Positions 23,811 through 40,672 of a DNA stretch of 43,171 bases are shown in pieces. The notes beneath the pieces were generated by a model that saw only the letters and a program-made list of their open reading frames with translations, was not told where the DNA came from and ran no database searches. The translations under genes and the position numbers were made by a program. Source of the DNA: Paramagnetospirillum kuznetsovii (GTDB taxonomy: Bacteria > Pseudomonadota > Alphaproteobacteria > Rhodospirillales > Magnetospirillaceae); the NCBI RefSeq assembly GCF_003284725.1, contig NZ_PGTO01000025.1, positions 1 through 43,171 on the forward strand, read 5' to 3'. Within the stretch, counting starts at the first letter, position 1, and each line of letters opens with the position of its first letter.

Positions 23811-26725
23811 GGCTGCTTCCTCCCCGCCAGGAAGGCTCTGACCTTGGCTTTGAATCCGATGGCCTGGCCGGGCAGGCTCGGCATGGTCTTGAACTGGGGC
23901 CAGCTTTCCTCGGCCTCGCCGGGCTTGCAGGCGGTGACGCGGACCTTAAGGTCGTACCACGCCGCCTGACCGGTGACCGGATCGGAATTGGACACCGGCT
24001 TGCCCGCCACCATGTTGGGCAGTTCCTCGGAAATCAGGTGATTCAGCAGGAAGCCCTTCTTGGACTCGTTGGCGTCGGCGTCCAGCGCCCAGGCGCCCGA
24101 GGCCTTGCCGATGGCGTTCCAGGTCCACACCGTGCCGGGTTCCACCGCCTCGGTGAACTTGGCCTGGCACTTGATCTTGCCCCAGGGGCTTTCCACCCAC
24201 ACCCAGGCGCCGTCGCCGAAATTGCCCAGGGCGCCCACCTTGGGATGGAGGAACAGCACGTTGTTGGTATGGATCTGACGCAGCCACGCATTCTGGGAAT
24301 CCCACGAATGGTACATGGCCATGGGCCGCTGGGTCAGCGCCGACAGCGGGAAGCTGGCGCCGTCCGAGCACCGCCATTCCAGCGGCGTGTAATAGAAGGG
24401 CAGGGGGTCGAAGAAGGTCTTCACCCGCTCACGCAATCTCTCGGGCGGCTGCTTGCCCTTCCACTTGCCTTCTCCGGCAAGGCGGAACTTCTGCAGCACC
24501 TCGGAATAGATGTGCGGGATGATGGGATCGGTGAACCGCACCATGCGATGGCGGTAGGCCCATTCCAGATAGCCCTTGTTCCAGTTGCGCATGTACTGGA
24601 ACGACGGCGGCATTTCGTGGTGATAGTGGTTGTTGTTGCGGGCGTACATTTCCCACTGGTTCGGGTTGGGCTCGCCCACCAGGAACTTCTCGCCCGCCTT
24701 GCCGCGCCAGCCCGACAGGAAGCCGATGCCGGAGCCCGGCTCGGTCTCGAAATTGACGATGAAGTCGGGATAGTCGCGGAACTTGCGCGAACCGTCCTTG
24801 TTGGTGAAGCCGGGCAGCTTCAACCGGGTCGCCAGTTCGATGATGACCTCTTGGAACGGCTTGGAATCGCCCAGCGGCGGCAAGATCGGCACGCGCACCG
24901 AATCCACCGGCCCGTCGAATTCCGAGATGGGCCGGTCCAGGATGCTCATCACGTCATGGCGTTCCAGATAGCTGGTATCGGGCAGAACCAGATCGGCGAA
25001 GGCCACCGTCTCGGACTGGAAGGCGTCGCACACCACCAGGAAGGGGATCTTATAGGCGCCCGACTCGTCCTTGTCGGTGAGCATCTTCCTCACCTCGGAC
25101 GTGTTCATGGTGGAATTCCACGCCATGTTGGCCATGAACAGCAACAAGGTGTCGATGGGGTAGGGATCGCCGCGCCAGGCATTGGTGATGGCATTGTGCA
25201 TCATGCCGTGCACCGACAGCGGATATTCCCACGAAAAGCCCTTGTCCAGCCGGATGGGCTCGCCGTCGGCATCCACCGACAGATCGTCGGGGTCGGCGGG
25301 CCAGCCCAGCGGCGTTCCGGTCAGCGGCTCGCCAGCCTTGATGGCCTGCGGCCCTTTGGGCGGCTTGGGGCAGGGCGGGATGGGACGCGGGAAGGGGGCG
25401 CGGTGGCGGAAACCGCCGGGCCGGTCGATGGTGCCCAGCAGGGTCATCAGGATGGCCAGCGCCCTGGTGGTGTGGAAGCCGTTGGAATGGGCGGCGAGGC
25501 CGCGCATGGCGTGGAAGGCCACCGGATTGCCGGTGATCTTGTCGTGCTCGTTGCCCCAGCAATCGGTCCAGGCGATGGGCAGCTCGATGGTCTGGTCGCG
25601 CGCCGTGACGCCCATTTCGTGGGCAAGGCGGCGGATGGTGGCGGCGGGAATGCCGGTGATGCCCTCGGCCCATTCCGGGGTGTAGTCCTTGACCCGCTCC
25701 TTCAGCAGTTGGAACGAGGGCTTGACCGGGGTGCCGTCGGCCAGGGTGAAGCTGCCCATCAGACGGCCCTCGGTGCCCTTGGTCCGGGCGATGACCGGCG
25801 CGTCGGAGGCCCGGTCCCACCACATCTTGTCGGGGGTCTCGAAGGTGTCGGGCCGCACCGGTACGCTGCCTTCGCGCACGAACAGGCCGTGCTCGTCGGA
25901 TTCGGCGTTCTGGTTCACCAGTTCGGCGGCGTTGGTGTACTGGACCAGGAAGTCGCGGTCGAACAGGCCCAGTTCGATGATCTCGCGCACCAGGGCCAGC
26001 AGCAGGGCGCCGTCGGTGCCGGGGCGGATGGGCACCCATTCATCGGCGATGGCGGCATAGCCGGTGCGGACCGGATTGACCGCGATGAAACGTCCTCCGC
26101 CCCGCTTGAAATGGGCGAGCTCGCGCTTCAGCGGGTTCGAGTGGTGATCCTCGGCGGTGCCGATCATGATGAACAGCTTGGCCCGTTCCAGGTCGGGGCC
26201 GCCGAACTCCCAGAAGCTGCCGCCGAAGGTGTAGATCATGCCGGCCGCCATGTTGACCGAGCAGAATCCGCCATGGGCGGCGTAATTGGGGGTGCCGAAC
26301 TTGGCGGCGAACAGGCCGGTCAGCGCCTGCATCTGGTCGCGGCCGGTGAACAGGGCGAATTTCTTGGGATCGGTGGCGCGAAGATGGCCCAACCGCTCGG
26401 ACAGGGTGTCGAAGGCCTCGCCCCAGGTGATGGGCTCGAAGGCGCTTTCGCCGCGCTCGCAGCCTTCCTTGCGCTTCAAGGGCTGGGTCAGGCGGGCGGG
26501 CGAGTACTGCTTCATGATGCCCGAGGCGCCCTTGGCGCACATGATCCCCTTGTTCAGGGGATGATCGGGGTTGCCCTCGATATAGCGGACCTCGCCATCG
26601 CGCAGATGCACCCGGATGCCGCAGCGGCAGGCACACATATAGCAGGTGGTGGTTTTGACTTCCGACCGCCCGATTTCGGAATCGGGAATGGACACGGGAT
26701 CCCTCATGCCGACCTTACCCCCCAT
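23807..26725 (-). CDS. soeA: Molybdopterin oxidoreductase catalytic subunit, SoeA-type (sulfite dehydrogenase)
   Basis: A 972-residue bis-MGD molybdoenzyme of the DMSO-reductase superfamily. The N-terminal 4Fe-4S site is C28-x2-C31-x3-C35 with C63. A candidate Mo-ligand cysteine, C155, sits in HGGFCSVNMA. There is no Tat signal, so it is cytoplasmic, as in SoeABC (sulfite to sulfate in the cytoplasm, electrons to quinone), described in Allochromatium and Ruegeria. The gene order large subunit, FeS subunit, DmsC anchor also fits. The start may be 26707 (internal ATG) rather than 26725. The family also includes polysulfide- and thiosulfate-reductase relatives, so substrate assignment is moderate. 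Confidence 0.78.
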   Translation of the reverse strand: MGGKVGMRDPVSIPDSEIGRSEVKTTTCYMCACRCGIRVHLRDGEVRYIEGNPDHPLNKGIMCAKGASGIMKQYSPARLTQPLKRKEGCERGESAFEPITWGEAFDTLSERLGHLRATDPKKFALFTGRDQMQALTGLFAAKFGTPNYAAHGGFCSVNMAAGMIYTFGGSFWEFGGPDLERAKLFIMIGTAEDHHSNPLKRELAHFKRGGGRFIAVNPVRTGYAAIADEWVPIRPGTDGALLLALVREIIELGLFDRDFLVQYTNAAELVNQNAESDEHGLFVREGSVPVRPDTFETPDKMWWDRASDAPVIARTKGTEGRLMGSFTLADGTPVKPSFQLLKERVKDYTPEWAEGITGIPAATIRRLAHEMGVTARDQTIELPIAWTDCWGNEHDKITGNPVAFHAMRGLAAHSNGFHTTRALAILMTLLGTIDRPGGFRHRAPFPRPIPPCPKPPKGPQAIKAGEPLTGTPLGWPADPDDLSVDADGEPIRLDKGFSWEYPLSVHGMMHNAITNAWRGDPYPIDTLLLFMANMAWNSTMNTSEVRKMLTDKDESGAYKIPFLVVCDAFQSETVAFADLVLPDTSYLERHDVMSILDRPISEFDGPVDSVRVPILPPLGDSKPFQEVIIELATRLKLPGFTNKDGSRKFRDYPDFIVNFETEPGSGIGFLSGWRGKAGEKFLVGEPNPNQWEMYARNNNHYHHEMPPSFQYMRNWNKGYLEWAYRHRMVRFTDPIIPHIYSEVLQKFRLAGEGKWKGKQPPERLRERVKTFFDPLPFYYTPLEWRCSDGASFPLSALTQRPMAMYHSWDSQNAWLRQIHTNNVLFLHPKVGALGNFGDGAWVWVESPWGKIKCQAKFTEAVEPGTVWTWNAIGKASGAWALDADANESKKGFLLNHLISEELPNMVAGKPVSNSDPVTGQAAWYDLKVRVTACKPGEAEESWPQFKTMPSLPGQAIGFKAKVRAFLAGRKQP

Positions 26726-26765
26726 TGACCTTGTTCTCGCCGCCCTTGGGGCACGCGCATTTAGG

Positions 26766-26800
26766 ACACTCTACTTTAGTGTCATCTAATAAGGCAATGG
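26766..26800 (-). promoter_or_regulatory. Inverted repeat / promoter candidate upstream of soeA
   Basis: GACACT (26766-26771) and AGTGTC (26779-26784) form an inverted repeat with a 7-base spacer, flanked loosely by TTAG and CTAA. On the minus strand TTGCCT (about 26794-26799), 18 bases and TAGAGT give a possible promoter that the repeat would overlap. A regulator site controlling soeABC is inferred. Confidence 0.4.
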
Positions 26801-26813
26801 CGAAAGGGGCGAC

Positions 26814-26840
26814 CGGGCCCCCACATAGGTGGGAACCCGG
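26814..26840 (-). terminator. Hairpin terminator after bluB
   Basis: CCGGG/CCCGG outer and CCCAC/GTGGG inner stems with a 3- to 4-base loop start 12 bases past the bluB stop. The following minus-strand sequence is CCCTTTCGCC, a weak T-run. It separates bluB from the soe promoter. Confidence 0.5.
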
Positions 26841-26852
26841 CGCAAGACTCGG

Positions 26853-27599
26853 TCAGGCCGATAGGAAGCCGCCATCGCGAACGGCGTCTTGATGGCGTTC
26901 CAGTTCGTCCAGCAGGGCCGGGTCCAAGCCCTGGCTGCCCCATTGATCGAAATGGACCAAGTCCCGGATCGGCAGGCGGGGGCGCCAGCCCGCCGCTTCC
27001 AGTTCGGGGCGGGGGTGGAAGCCCTTGACCCTGCCGACGCACAGATAGGCCACCGGCACGATGCCGTCCGGGATGTTCAGGGCCTTCTGGACCGTGGCGT
27101 TGTCGAAGATGCTGACCCAGCCGACGCCCAGGCCCTCGGCGCGGGCGGCGAGCCAGAGGTTCTGGACGGCGCAGACGCTGCTGTAGAGATCCATGGTGCG
27201 GATATGGGTGCGCCCGATCACCACCGGACCGGCGCGTTCGCGGTCGCAGGTGACGCAGATATTGACGGGGGCCTCCATGATGCCTTCCAGCTTGAGCGAG
27301 CGGTAGACGTCGCGCTGGTCTTCCGGGAACATCAGGGCGGCCTCGGCATGGGCCTTGACGAAGGCGTCGTGAACCCGTCGGCGTACATTGGAGTCGCGGA
27401 TGATCAGGAAGCTCCACGGCTGCATGAAGCCCACCGACGGCGCATGGTGGGCGGCGGTCAGGATGCGGCTGAGCACATCGTCGGCGACCGGGTCGGGCAG
27501 GAATTCGCCACGGGTGTCGCGGCGGGTCAGGATGGCCCTGTAAACCCCGTCGCGCTGGGCGGCGGGCAAGGGCGTAGCGGGCATAAGGTTCGCGTCCAT
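26853..27599 (-). CDS. bluB: BluB, 5,6-dimethylbenzimidazole synthase
   Basis: A 248-residue flavin-dependent enzyme of the nitroreductase fold that breaks FMNH2 with O2 to make dimethylbenzimidazole, the lower ligand of cobalamin. Family marks are the N-terminal RAILTRRDTRGEFLPDPV, the SVGFMQPWSF segment, and GLGVGWVSIFD near the C-terminal half. The ATG at 27599 is used; a longer frame to 27695 would run through the riboswitch and is rejected. The cobalamin riboswitch directly upstream makes the assignment firm. It is a single-gene unit ended by a hairpin. Confidence 0.92.
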   Translation of the reverse strand: MDANLMPATPLPAAQRDGVYRAILTRRDTRGEFLPDPVADDVLSRILTAAHHAPSVGFMQPWSFLIIRDSNVRRRVHDAFVKAHAEAALMFPEDQRDVYRSLKLEGIMEAPVNICVTCDRERAGPVVIGRTHIRTMDLYSSVCAVQNLWLAARAEGLGVGWVSIFDNATVQKALNIPDGIVPVAYLCVGRVKGFHPRPELEAAGWRPRLPIRDLVHFDQWGSQGLDPALLDELERHQDAVRDGGFLSA

Positions 27600-27659
27600 C
27601 AGTATTCCCCTATGATGGAACGCCCGTCCTGCCGTCCATGCGGGCCGGGCAATCTCCGT

Positions 27660-27815
27660 CTGGCCGGTCTTCTGACTGCGGATCATCCCGGACAAGCGCC
27701 TTCCCGGCCGAAGCCAGTGGCCACTGCTTGCCGGTCCCCGACACAGCGTTGGGCACGTCGCGGAGTCTCACCGCGTTCCCGATTCTCCGACACGCTCACC
27801 GCGTGCCGACACCAG
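27660..27815 (-). ncRNA. Cobalamin riboswitch upstream of bluB
   Basis: The minus strand shows the B12-element parts in order: GGGAACGCGGTG with TCCGCG, a segment with GGGGAC near the core, the CCACTG ... GGGAAGGCG core, then AGTCAGAAGACC near the 3' end. The outer P1 pairing is CTGG at 27812-27815 with CCAG at 27660-27663. The leader between it and the bluB ATG is 60 bases and has no T-run, so control by translation (sequestering the ribosome site) is more likely than termination. High adenosylcobalamin should lower BluB. Confidence 0.9.
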
Positions 27816-27869
27816 ATGGATGGCGTGTTCTACGCTGAGACGGGGCGGGAAACAAGGACGTCCTGGACG

Positions 27870-29051
27870 TCAGGCGATGTGGGCAATTGAGACCGCCGTC
27901 ATGTCGTCGCCAAGCGGCGTTTCGACCTGATCGAGGAATTGCGCGGCCATGGCGGCAATGCCGATGCCACCGGCCGGGGTGTGGTGACGGCGCACCAAAT
28001 CCAGCAGCCGCTCGTCCTCGAACATTTCTCCGTCGGCGATCACCGCCTCGGTCATGGCGTCGCTATAGATAAACAGGCAACAGCCGGGAGGAAAGGCGAT
28101 CTGGCGGTTGAAGTATTTGGCCGAAGCCTGAAGCCCAAGCGGTGGGCCGGACGTATCGACCCATTGGGTATTGCCGCTTGGGTCGAACAAAATCGGACGC
28201 GGAGCCCCAGCGCCCGACCATGTCATCGTCCCGGCGACAGTGTCGATGACGGCCAATACGATGGTGGCATATTGCCCGCGGGGCAGCAGTTCGCGCAGGG
28301 TGCTGTTCAGTTGTTGGAGGGTCGCGGCCGGATTGGCGATCTGTTCCTTCAATTCGCTGATCAAGGTGTGGAGACGGAATACATTGAGGGCGGCGCCGAC
28401 TCCGTGGCCCGAAAAGTCGAGGGCATAGACCACGAGGCGGCCGTCCTCGCCCTCCAGGCATCCCCACAGGTCGCCGCCGATATCGGAAGAGGGCTTGAAG
28501 AAGCCGTCCACGGACAAGCCATAAGTGGAGCGAATGCGGTCAAGACGGGCGACGCTTGGCAGCAGATGGAACTGCATATTGCGGGCCGTCGACAATTCCT
28601 CGGCCATGCGGTCGTACTCGACCGCCAGCATCTCGGCCAGGGCCAGACGTTCCTTGTCGCTGCGAAAGCGGTAGATGGCGTAGAGCAGGGTGCGCGACAG
28701 CGACCGGCCATCCAACTCGCCCTTGATGACGTAGTCCTGGGCTCCGGCCTCGATGGCGTGCTCGGCGGCGAGGGGGTCATCGTTGCCGGTCATGATGACG
28801 ATCGGCAGTGGCGTAATGGCCTCCTGAAGGCGGCCCAGGGTTTCCGAACTATGGGAATCCGGCAGGCCGAGGTCGAGCAGCAGGACATCGAAGGCGGCGC
28901 TGACCTTCAGCCTTTCGATGGCCTCGGTCAGCGTCGATTCGTGCATCACGATGAAGCCGGGGGTCTTGACCTCCTTCAGCACGGTCTTGACCATATGGGC
29001 GTCGCCCGGATTGTCCTCGATCAGAAGGACTCTCAGCCGCTGCTGAATCAT
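27870..29051 (-). CDS. Response regulator with PP2C (RsbU/SpoIIE-type) output domain
   Basis: A 393-residue protein. The receiver (about residues 5-125) has E12-D13, phospho-acceptor D60, IMTGND and IKGE with the conserved Lys, so it is intact. A coiled-coil segment (about 130-170) joins a PP2C-type phosphatase domain with DIGGDLW, DFSGHGVGAAL, YSDAMTEA and GDDMTAVS, whose acidic residues bind metal. Such proteins dephosphorylate anti-sigma-factor antagonists in partner-switch systems. No anti-sigma or antagonist gene is nearby. It lies five bases after the HD-GYP gene, so they form a two-gene unit. Confidence 0.9.
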   Translation of the reverse strand: MIQQRLRVLLIEDNPGDAHMVKTVLKEVKTPGFIVMHESTLTEAIERLKVSAAFDVLLLDLGLPDSHSSETLGRLQEAITPLPIVIMTGNDDPLAAEHAIEAGAQDYVIKGELDGRSLSRTLLYAIYRFRSDKERLALAEMLAVEYDRMAEELSTARNMQFHLLPSVARLDRIRSTYGLSVDGFFKPSSDIGGDLWGCLEGEDGRLVVYALDFSGHGVGAALNVFRLHTLISELKEQIANPAATLQQLNSTLRELLPRGQYATIVLAVIDTVAGTMTWSGAGAPRPILFDPSGNTQWVDTSGPPLGLQASAKYFNRQIAFPPGCCLFIYSDAMTEAVIADGEMFEDERLLDLVRRHHTPAGGIGIAAMAAQFLDQVETPLGDDMTAVSIAHIA

Positions 29052-29056
29052 CGCCG

Positions 29057-30169
29057 CTACCTGCCCGTATCCAGAAGCATTTCACGGAACAGGGCCAGCA
29101 GTTGCTGGTCGAGCGCGGCGGTCATGGAATTGGTCATGACCTGAAGCGCATTTTCTGAATCCAGCGCCGATTTGTAGGGGCGTCGATCGCTGAGAGCGCA
29201 AAAGACGTCGACGATGGCCGACATGCGGGCCAGTTCGTTGAGTTCCGAGCCCTTCAGGCCGATGGGATAGCCGGTGCCGTTCAGGCGCTCGTGATGCTGA
29301 TTGCCGATCAGATGAATATTCTTCGGCAGGTCGGAGCATTTTTCCAGATAGCTGGTCGTGACCGCGACATGGCCCTTCATCTGTTCCAATTCGGCCGGGG
29401 ATAGGGCACCGACCTTGTTCAAGACGTCATAGGGAATGGACATCTTGCCCACGTCGTGAAGAAGGCCGCCGCTGCCCAACAGCGACAGGTCGTCGCCCTT
29501 CAGGCCGATCGTGTAGCCGAACAGCAGCAACAAGGTGGCAACGCCCAGGCTATGGGCGTAGGAGAAGTTGTCGTGGCCGCGAACCTCGCTCAGGATCGTT
29601 CGGAATTCTCCCGTTCCCACCGCTTCGATCAGGGGGCCGCAGGCATCGGTGACCGCCGAATAGGCGATGGGCTCGCCATTCTCAATCACGTCGCTGACGC
29701 TGTTGAAGATGTCCATGGTGCCGACCAGCGCATTGCGATGCAGGGTCGGCAGCTTTTCCCACCGGTGCTCGATGGCCTTGTTGATTTCCTTGGAGATGGC
29801 GCCGATCAGCACGCTGCGCCGATAGGGCTTGGCCAGGAAGGAACTGGCGCCGCATTCCATGGCGGCCTTGCGAATGCCTGGGTCGTCGCCGGGACCGATC
29901 AGTACCACCGGGATCGCGGAAAGCGCGTGATCGCGACGCACCATTGCGACGAAGTCCAAGGCTTCCGAGGTCACCGCCCCCTTGGCGATCACGATGGCGC
30001 CAGGGGGAGACTTCTGCAGGGCCGCAAGCGCCTCGCTCGTCGAGGCGAATGTGGCAATGCGATAGAACGACATCAGCGCATGTTCGACCTGCCGCCGATG
30101 ACTTTCACTGGCGTCCACCACCATCACCAGTTCCTGGCGGAAAATGGTCCTCGATTCGATCTGCACCAC
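29057..30169 (-). CDS. HD-GYP protein with degenerate N-terminal receiver
   Basis: A 370-residue protein with a receiver-like domain (1-125) and a C-terminal HD-GYP domain expected to hydrolyse cyclic di-GMP. The HD-GYP residues are present: H206, H238-D239, G-K 241-242, H267, HHE at 292-294 and GTGYP at 298-302. The receiver keeps D19 and K114 but has AIVIAKGAV where the phospho-acceptor Asp should be, so it probably cannot be phosphorylated in the usual way. GTG 30169 is used; it follows AGAGGA closely. The stop is five bases from the RsbU-like gene. Confidence 0.88.
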   Translation of the reverse strand: MVQIESRTIFRQELVMVVDASESHRRQVEHALMSFYRIATFASTSEALAALQKSPPGAIVIAKGAVTSEALDFVAMVRRDHALSAIPVVLIGPGDDPGIRKAAMECGASSFLAKPYRRSVLIGAISKEINKAIEHRWEKLPTLHRNALVGTMDIFNSVSDVIENGEPIAYSAVTDACGPLIEAVGTGEFRTILSEVRGHDNFSYAHSLGVATLLLLFGYTIGLKGDDLSLLGSGGLLHDVGKMSIPYDVLNKVGALSPAELEQMKGHVAVTTSYLEKCSDLPKNIHLIGNQHHERLNGTGYPIGLKGSELNELARMSAIVDVFCALSDRRPYKSALDSENALQVMTNSMTAALDQQLLALFREMLLDTGR

Positions 30170-30410
30170 AATCCTCTGTCTGCGATCCCTTGGCCCTGAT
30201 CACATCAGGGCTCGGACGCCTCTTTCGTCGTGTCGACTGCCATGCCTCGGCTCGATTCAGCTCCTTCCCGGAAGCATCCTCGCCCCCACCATGGAGCATA
30301 CGCAGATACCTACCATATGGAATAGGCGGCGGTCCACGGGCTGATGACAATGCATTGATCAAGCGCTAAGGGGCGCGGTGGCCGACCCGCATATGGCGTT
30401 CGGCCGCCCA
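30170..30410. other. Intergenic region upstream of the HD-GYP gene
   Basis: No gene is seen. The minus-strand promoter of the HD-GYP/RsbU unit must lie here. The DNA is GC-rich and has no convincing -35/-10 pair. A GGCCGA/TCGGCC inverted repeat at about 30380-30405 abuts the rpoC terminator. Confidence 0.4.
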
Positions 30411-30443
30411 ACAAAAACCCCCGCCGGGTTGCCCAGGCGGGGG
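30411..30443 (-). terminator. Intrinsic terminator of the rpoBC operon
   Basis: On the minus strand CCCCCGCC (30436-30443 side) pairs with GGCGGGGG (30418-30425 side) with a 10-base loop, followed directly by TTTTTGT. It begins about 20 bases past the rpoC stop. Confidence 0.88.
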
Positions 30444-30461
30444 TGATTGCGTCAAGAGGCC

Positions 30462-39182
<8,721 letters not shown>

Positions 39183-39381
39183 TGCCGCTCCTCGTCCTCT
39201 TCGTGGGCATCCGCCCAACACTCTCGTTCGCCCCGGTTTTGCCGGGATGCCTCCCAAGGAGGCCCCTACCCGTTAGGGCAGGAAGTAACCCGCCCGTAAG
39301 GGCTGGTAGAATAAAGCGCCAGAAGGCCGGGAAGCGCGAAACACGCATCCCGGCCCCTGGTCAACACGCCGAATGGCGATC
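39183..39381 (-). promoter_or_regulatory. Hairpin-rich rplL-rpoB intercistronic region
   Basis: On the minus strand it holds a series of stems: CCGGGATGCG with CGCTTCCCGG, GCCCTTACGGGC, GCCCTAACGGG, GCCTCC/GGAGGC and CCCGG/CCGGG. In E. coli the equivalent gap carries an attenuator and an RNase III site that set rpoB expression below ribosomal protein level. The same role is inferred here; no clear terminator T-run is seen. Confidence 0.5.
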
Positions 39382-39759
39382 TTACTTGATCTGGACCTTG
39401 GCACCGGCCTCTTCCAGAACTTTCTTGATCTTCTCGGCTTCGTCCTTGCTGGCGCCTTCCTTGACGGCCTTGGGAGCAGCCTCGACGAGATCCTTGGCTT
39501 CCTTCAGGCCCAGGCCGGTGATGGCGCGGACTTCCTTAATGACGTTGATCTTCTTCTCGCCGGCTTCGGCAAGGATCACGTCGAACTCGGTCTGCTCTTC
39601 GGCAGCGGCGGCGGCACCACCACCGGCGGCCACGGCGGCCACGGCCACCGGAGCGGCGGCGGAAACGCCCCACTTCTCTTCCAGCATCTTGGACAGCTCG
39701 GCGGCTTCCAGAACGGTCAGGGCCGACAGATCGTCAACCAACTTGGCAAGATCAGCCAT
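39382..39759 (-). CDS. rplL: Ribosomal protein L7/L12
   Basis: A 125-residue acidic stalk protein of the large subunit that recruits translation GTPases. Seen: N-terminal dimerisation domain ([22 protein letters not shown]), an Ala/Gly-rich hinge (about residues 35-55), then the C-terminal domain with the conserved [24 protein letters not shown]. Length and order are normal. It follows rplJ by 55 bp, as in other bacteria, and is read in the same operon. Confidence 0.97.
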   Translation of the reverse strand: MADLAKLVDDLSALTVLEAAELSKMLEEKWGVSAAAPVAVAAVAAGGGAAAAAEEQTEFDVILAEAGEKKINVIKEVRAITGLGLKEAKDLVEAAPKAVKEGASKDEAEKIKKVLEEAGAKVQIK

Positions 39760-39814
39760 TTACATAACTCCTAGATAGTCAAAAGCTTGAAGCTTTGGTT
39801 TAGCAGGGAAAATC

Positions 39815-40330
39815 TCACGCAGCGTCCTTGTCCGCCTTGGCGCGCAGAACCCGGGCCAGCTGGCCAGCGGGAGCCTGAAGCACACCGGCGATACGGGTAG
39901 CCGGAGTCGAGATCATGCCGATCAGGCGGCCACGCAGCTCGTCCAGGGACGGCAGGGTGGCAAGGGCCTTCACACCGTCGACATCCAGGCGCTTGCCGCC
40001 CAGCGATCCACCCAGGATCACCAGCTTGTCATTGGCCTTGGAAAATTCGGCGGCGATCTTGGCGGCGGCGACCGGATCGCGCGAAATGGCGATGGCGGTC
40101 GGACCGACGAAAAGATCAGCGAGGTTCTCGAACTCGGTACCAGCAAGGGCAAGCTTGGTGAGACGGTTCTTGGTCACCTTGAAGCTGGCTCCAGCCGCGC
40201 GCATCTTGACGCGGAGGTTGGTCATCTCGGCAACCGTCAGACCCTTGTAGTGGGTGACGATGACGAGACCGACGTCTCCGAGTGTTCCATGCAGCGACCC
40301 GACCCAATCTGCTTTCTGTGTCCGGTCCAC
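39815..40330 (-). CDS. rplJ: Ribosomal protein L10
   Basis: A 171-residue protein forming the base of the L7/L12 stalk. The start codon is GTG at 40330, giving MDRTQKADWVGSLHG, which is the usual L10 N terminus; GGAG lies six bases upstream. A TTG four codons earlier is inside that ribosome site and is rejected. Typical segments are VVTHYKGLTVAEMTNLRVKMR and NRLTKLAL. In many bacteria L10 (with L12) represses its own mRNA through a leader; a 342-base leader is present here. Confidence 0.95.
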   Translation of the reverse strand: MDRTQKADWVGSLHGTLGDVGLVIVTHYKGLTVAEMTNLRVKMRAAGASFKVTKNRLTKLALAGTEFENLADLFVGPTAIAISRDPVAAAKIAAEFSKANDKLVILGGSLGGKRLDVDGVKALATLPSLDELRGRLIGMISTPATRIAGVLQAPAGQLARVLRAKADKDAA

Positions 40331-40672
40331 TTTCGTCTCCAAACATAGAGCCGAAGCCCCGCTTCCGGGAAAATCCCTTGGCGATGTCCTCGGTCCATTT
40401 GCCCATAGCCCCGTTGAACGGCGAACCGCCCTTCGGAGCCGGTGGCCTGTCCCAGAAGCTTCAAGCCGTACACGACCGACCCTTATTCAGGGGCGGACGG
40501 AAACGTCCTTTTACCTCTGTCTCGGTAGGCGGGAGCTCCCATCAAGCCTTCCTCGGACACATCCTCGGTCGGCACCTACGGTCTCGGACAGGTGCGGAAC
40601 CCTCCTTGTTAAGGGGAGGATCCCTGGTATCCCGCCCCCGAAGGGGCGGAAATTCTCAGATCATCAAAGCCG
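40331..40672 (-). promoter_or_regulatory. Long rplJ leader, probable L10 autoregulatory region
   Basis: 342 bases without a gene between rplA and rplJ. The minus strand carries a CCGCCCC-TTCG-GGGGCGG hairpin with a UUCG tetraloop (40632-40649), then further stems, including one around GGACGTTTCCGTCC (40495-40508), before the rplJ ribosome site. A long structured leader at this position is where L10/L12 feedback acts in other bacteria. A promoter for rplJL-rpoBC may also lie here; none was clearly seen. Confidence 0.5.

Noticed and set aside
22074..23969. 631-codon open frame on the plus strand
   Set aside because: Opposite soeC and soeB, whose protein families are clear.
24038..26728. 896-codon open frame on the plus strand
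   Set aside because: Opposite soeA; no motif and mirror-frame composition.
27600..27695. 32-codon N-terminal extension of bluB
   Set aside because: It would start inside the cobalamin riboswitch; the ATG at 27599 has a ribosome site.
39183..39257. 25-codon N-terminal extension of rpoB
   Set aside because: Not RpoB-like; it translates intercistronic hairpins, and MAKSYTG at 39182 has GAGGAG upstream.
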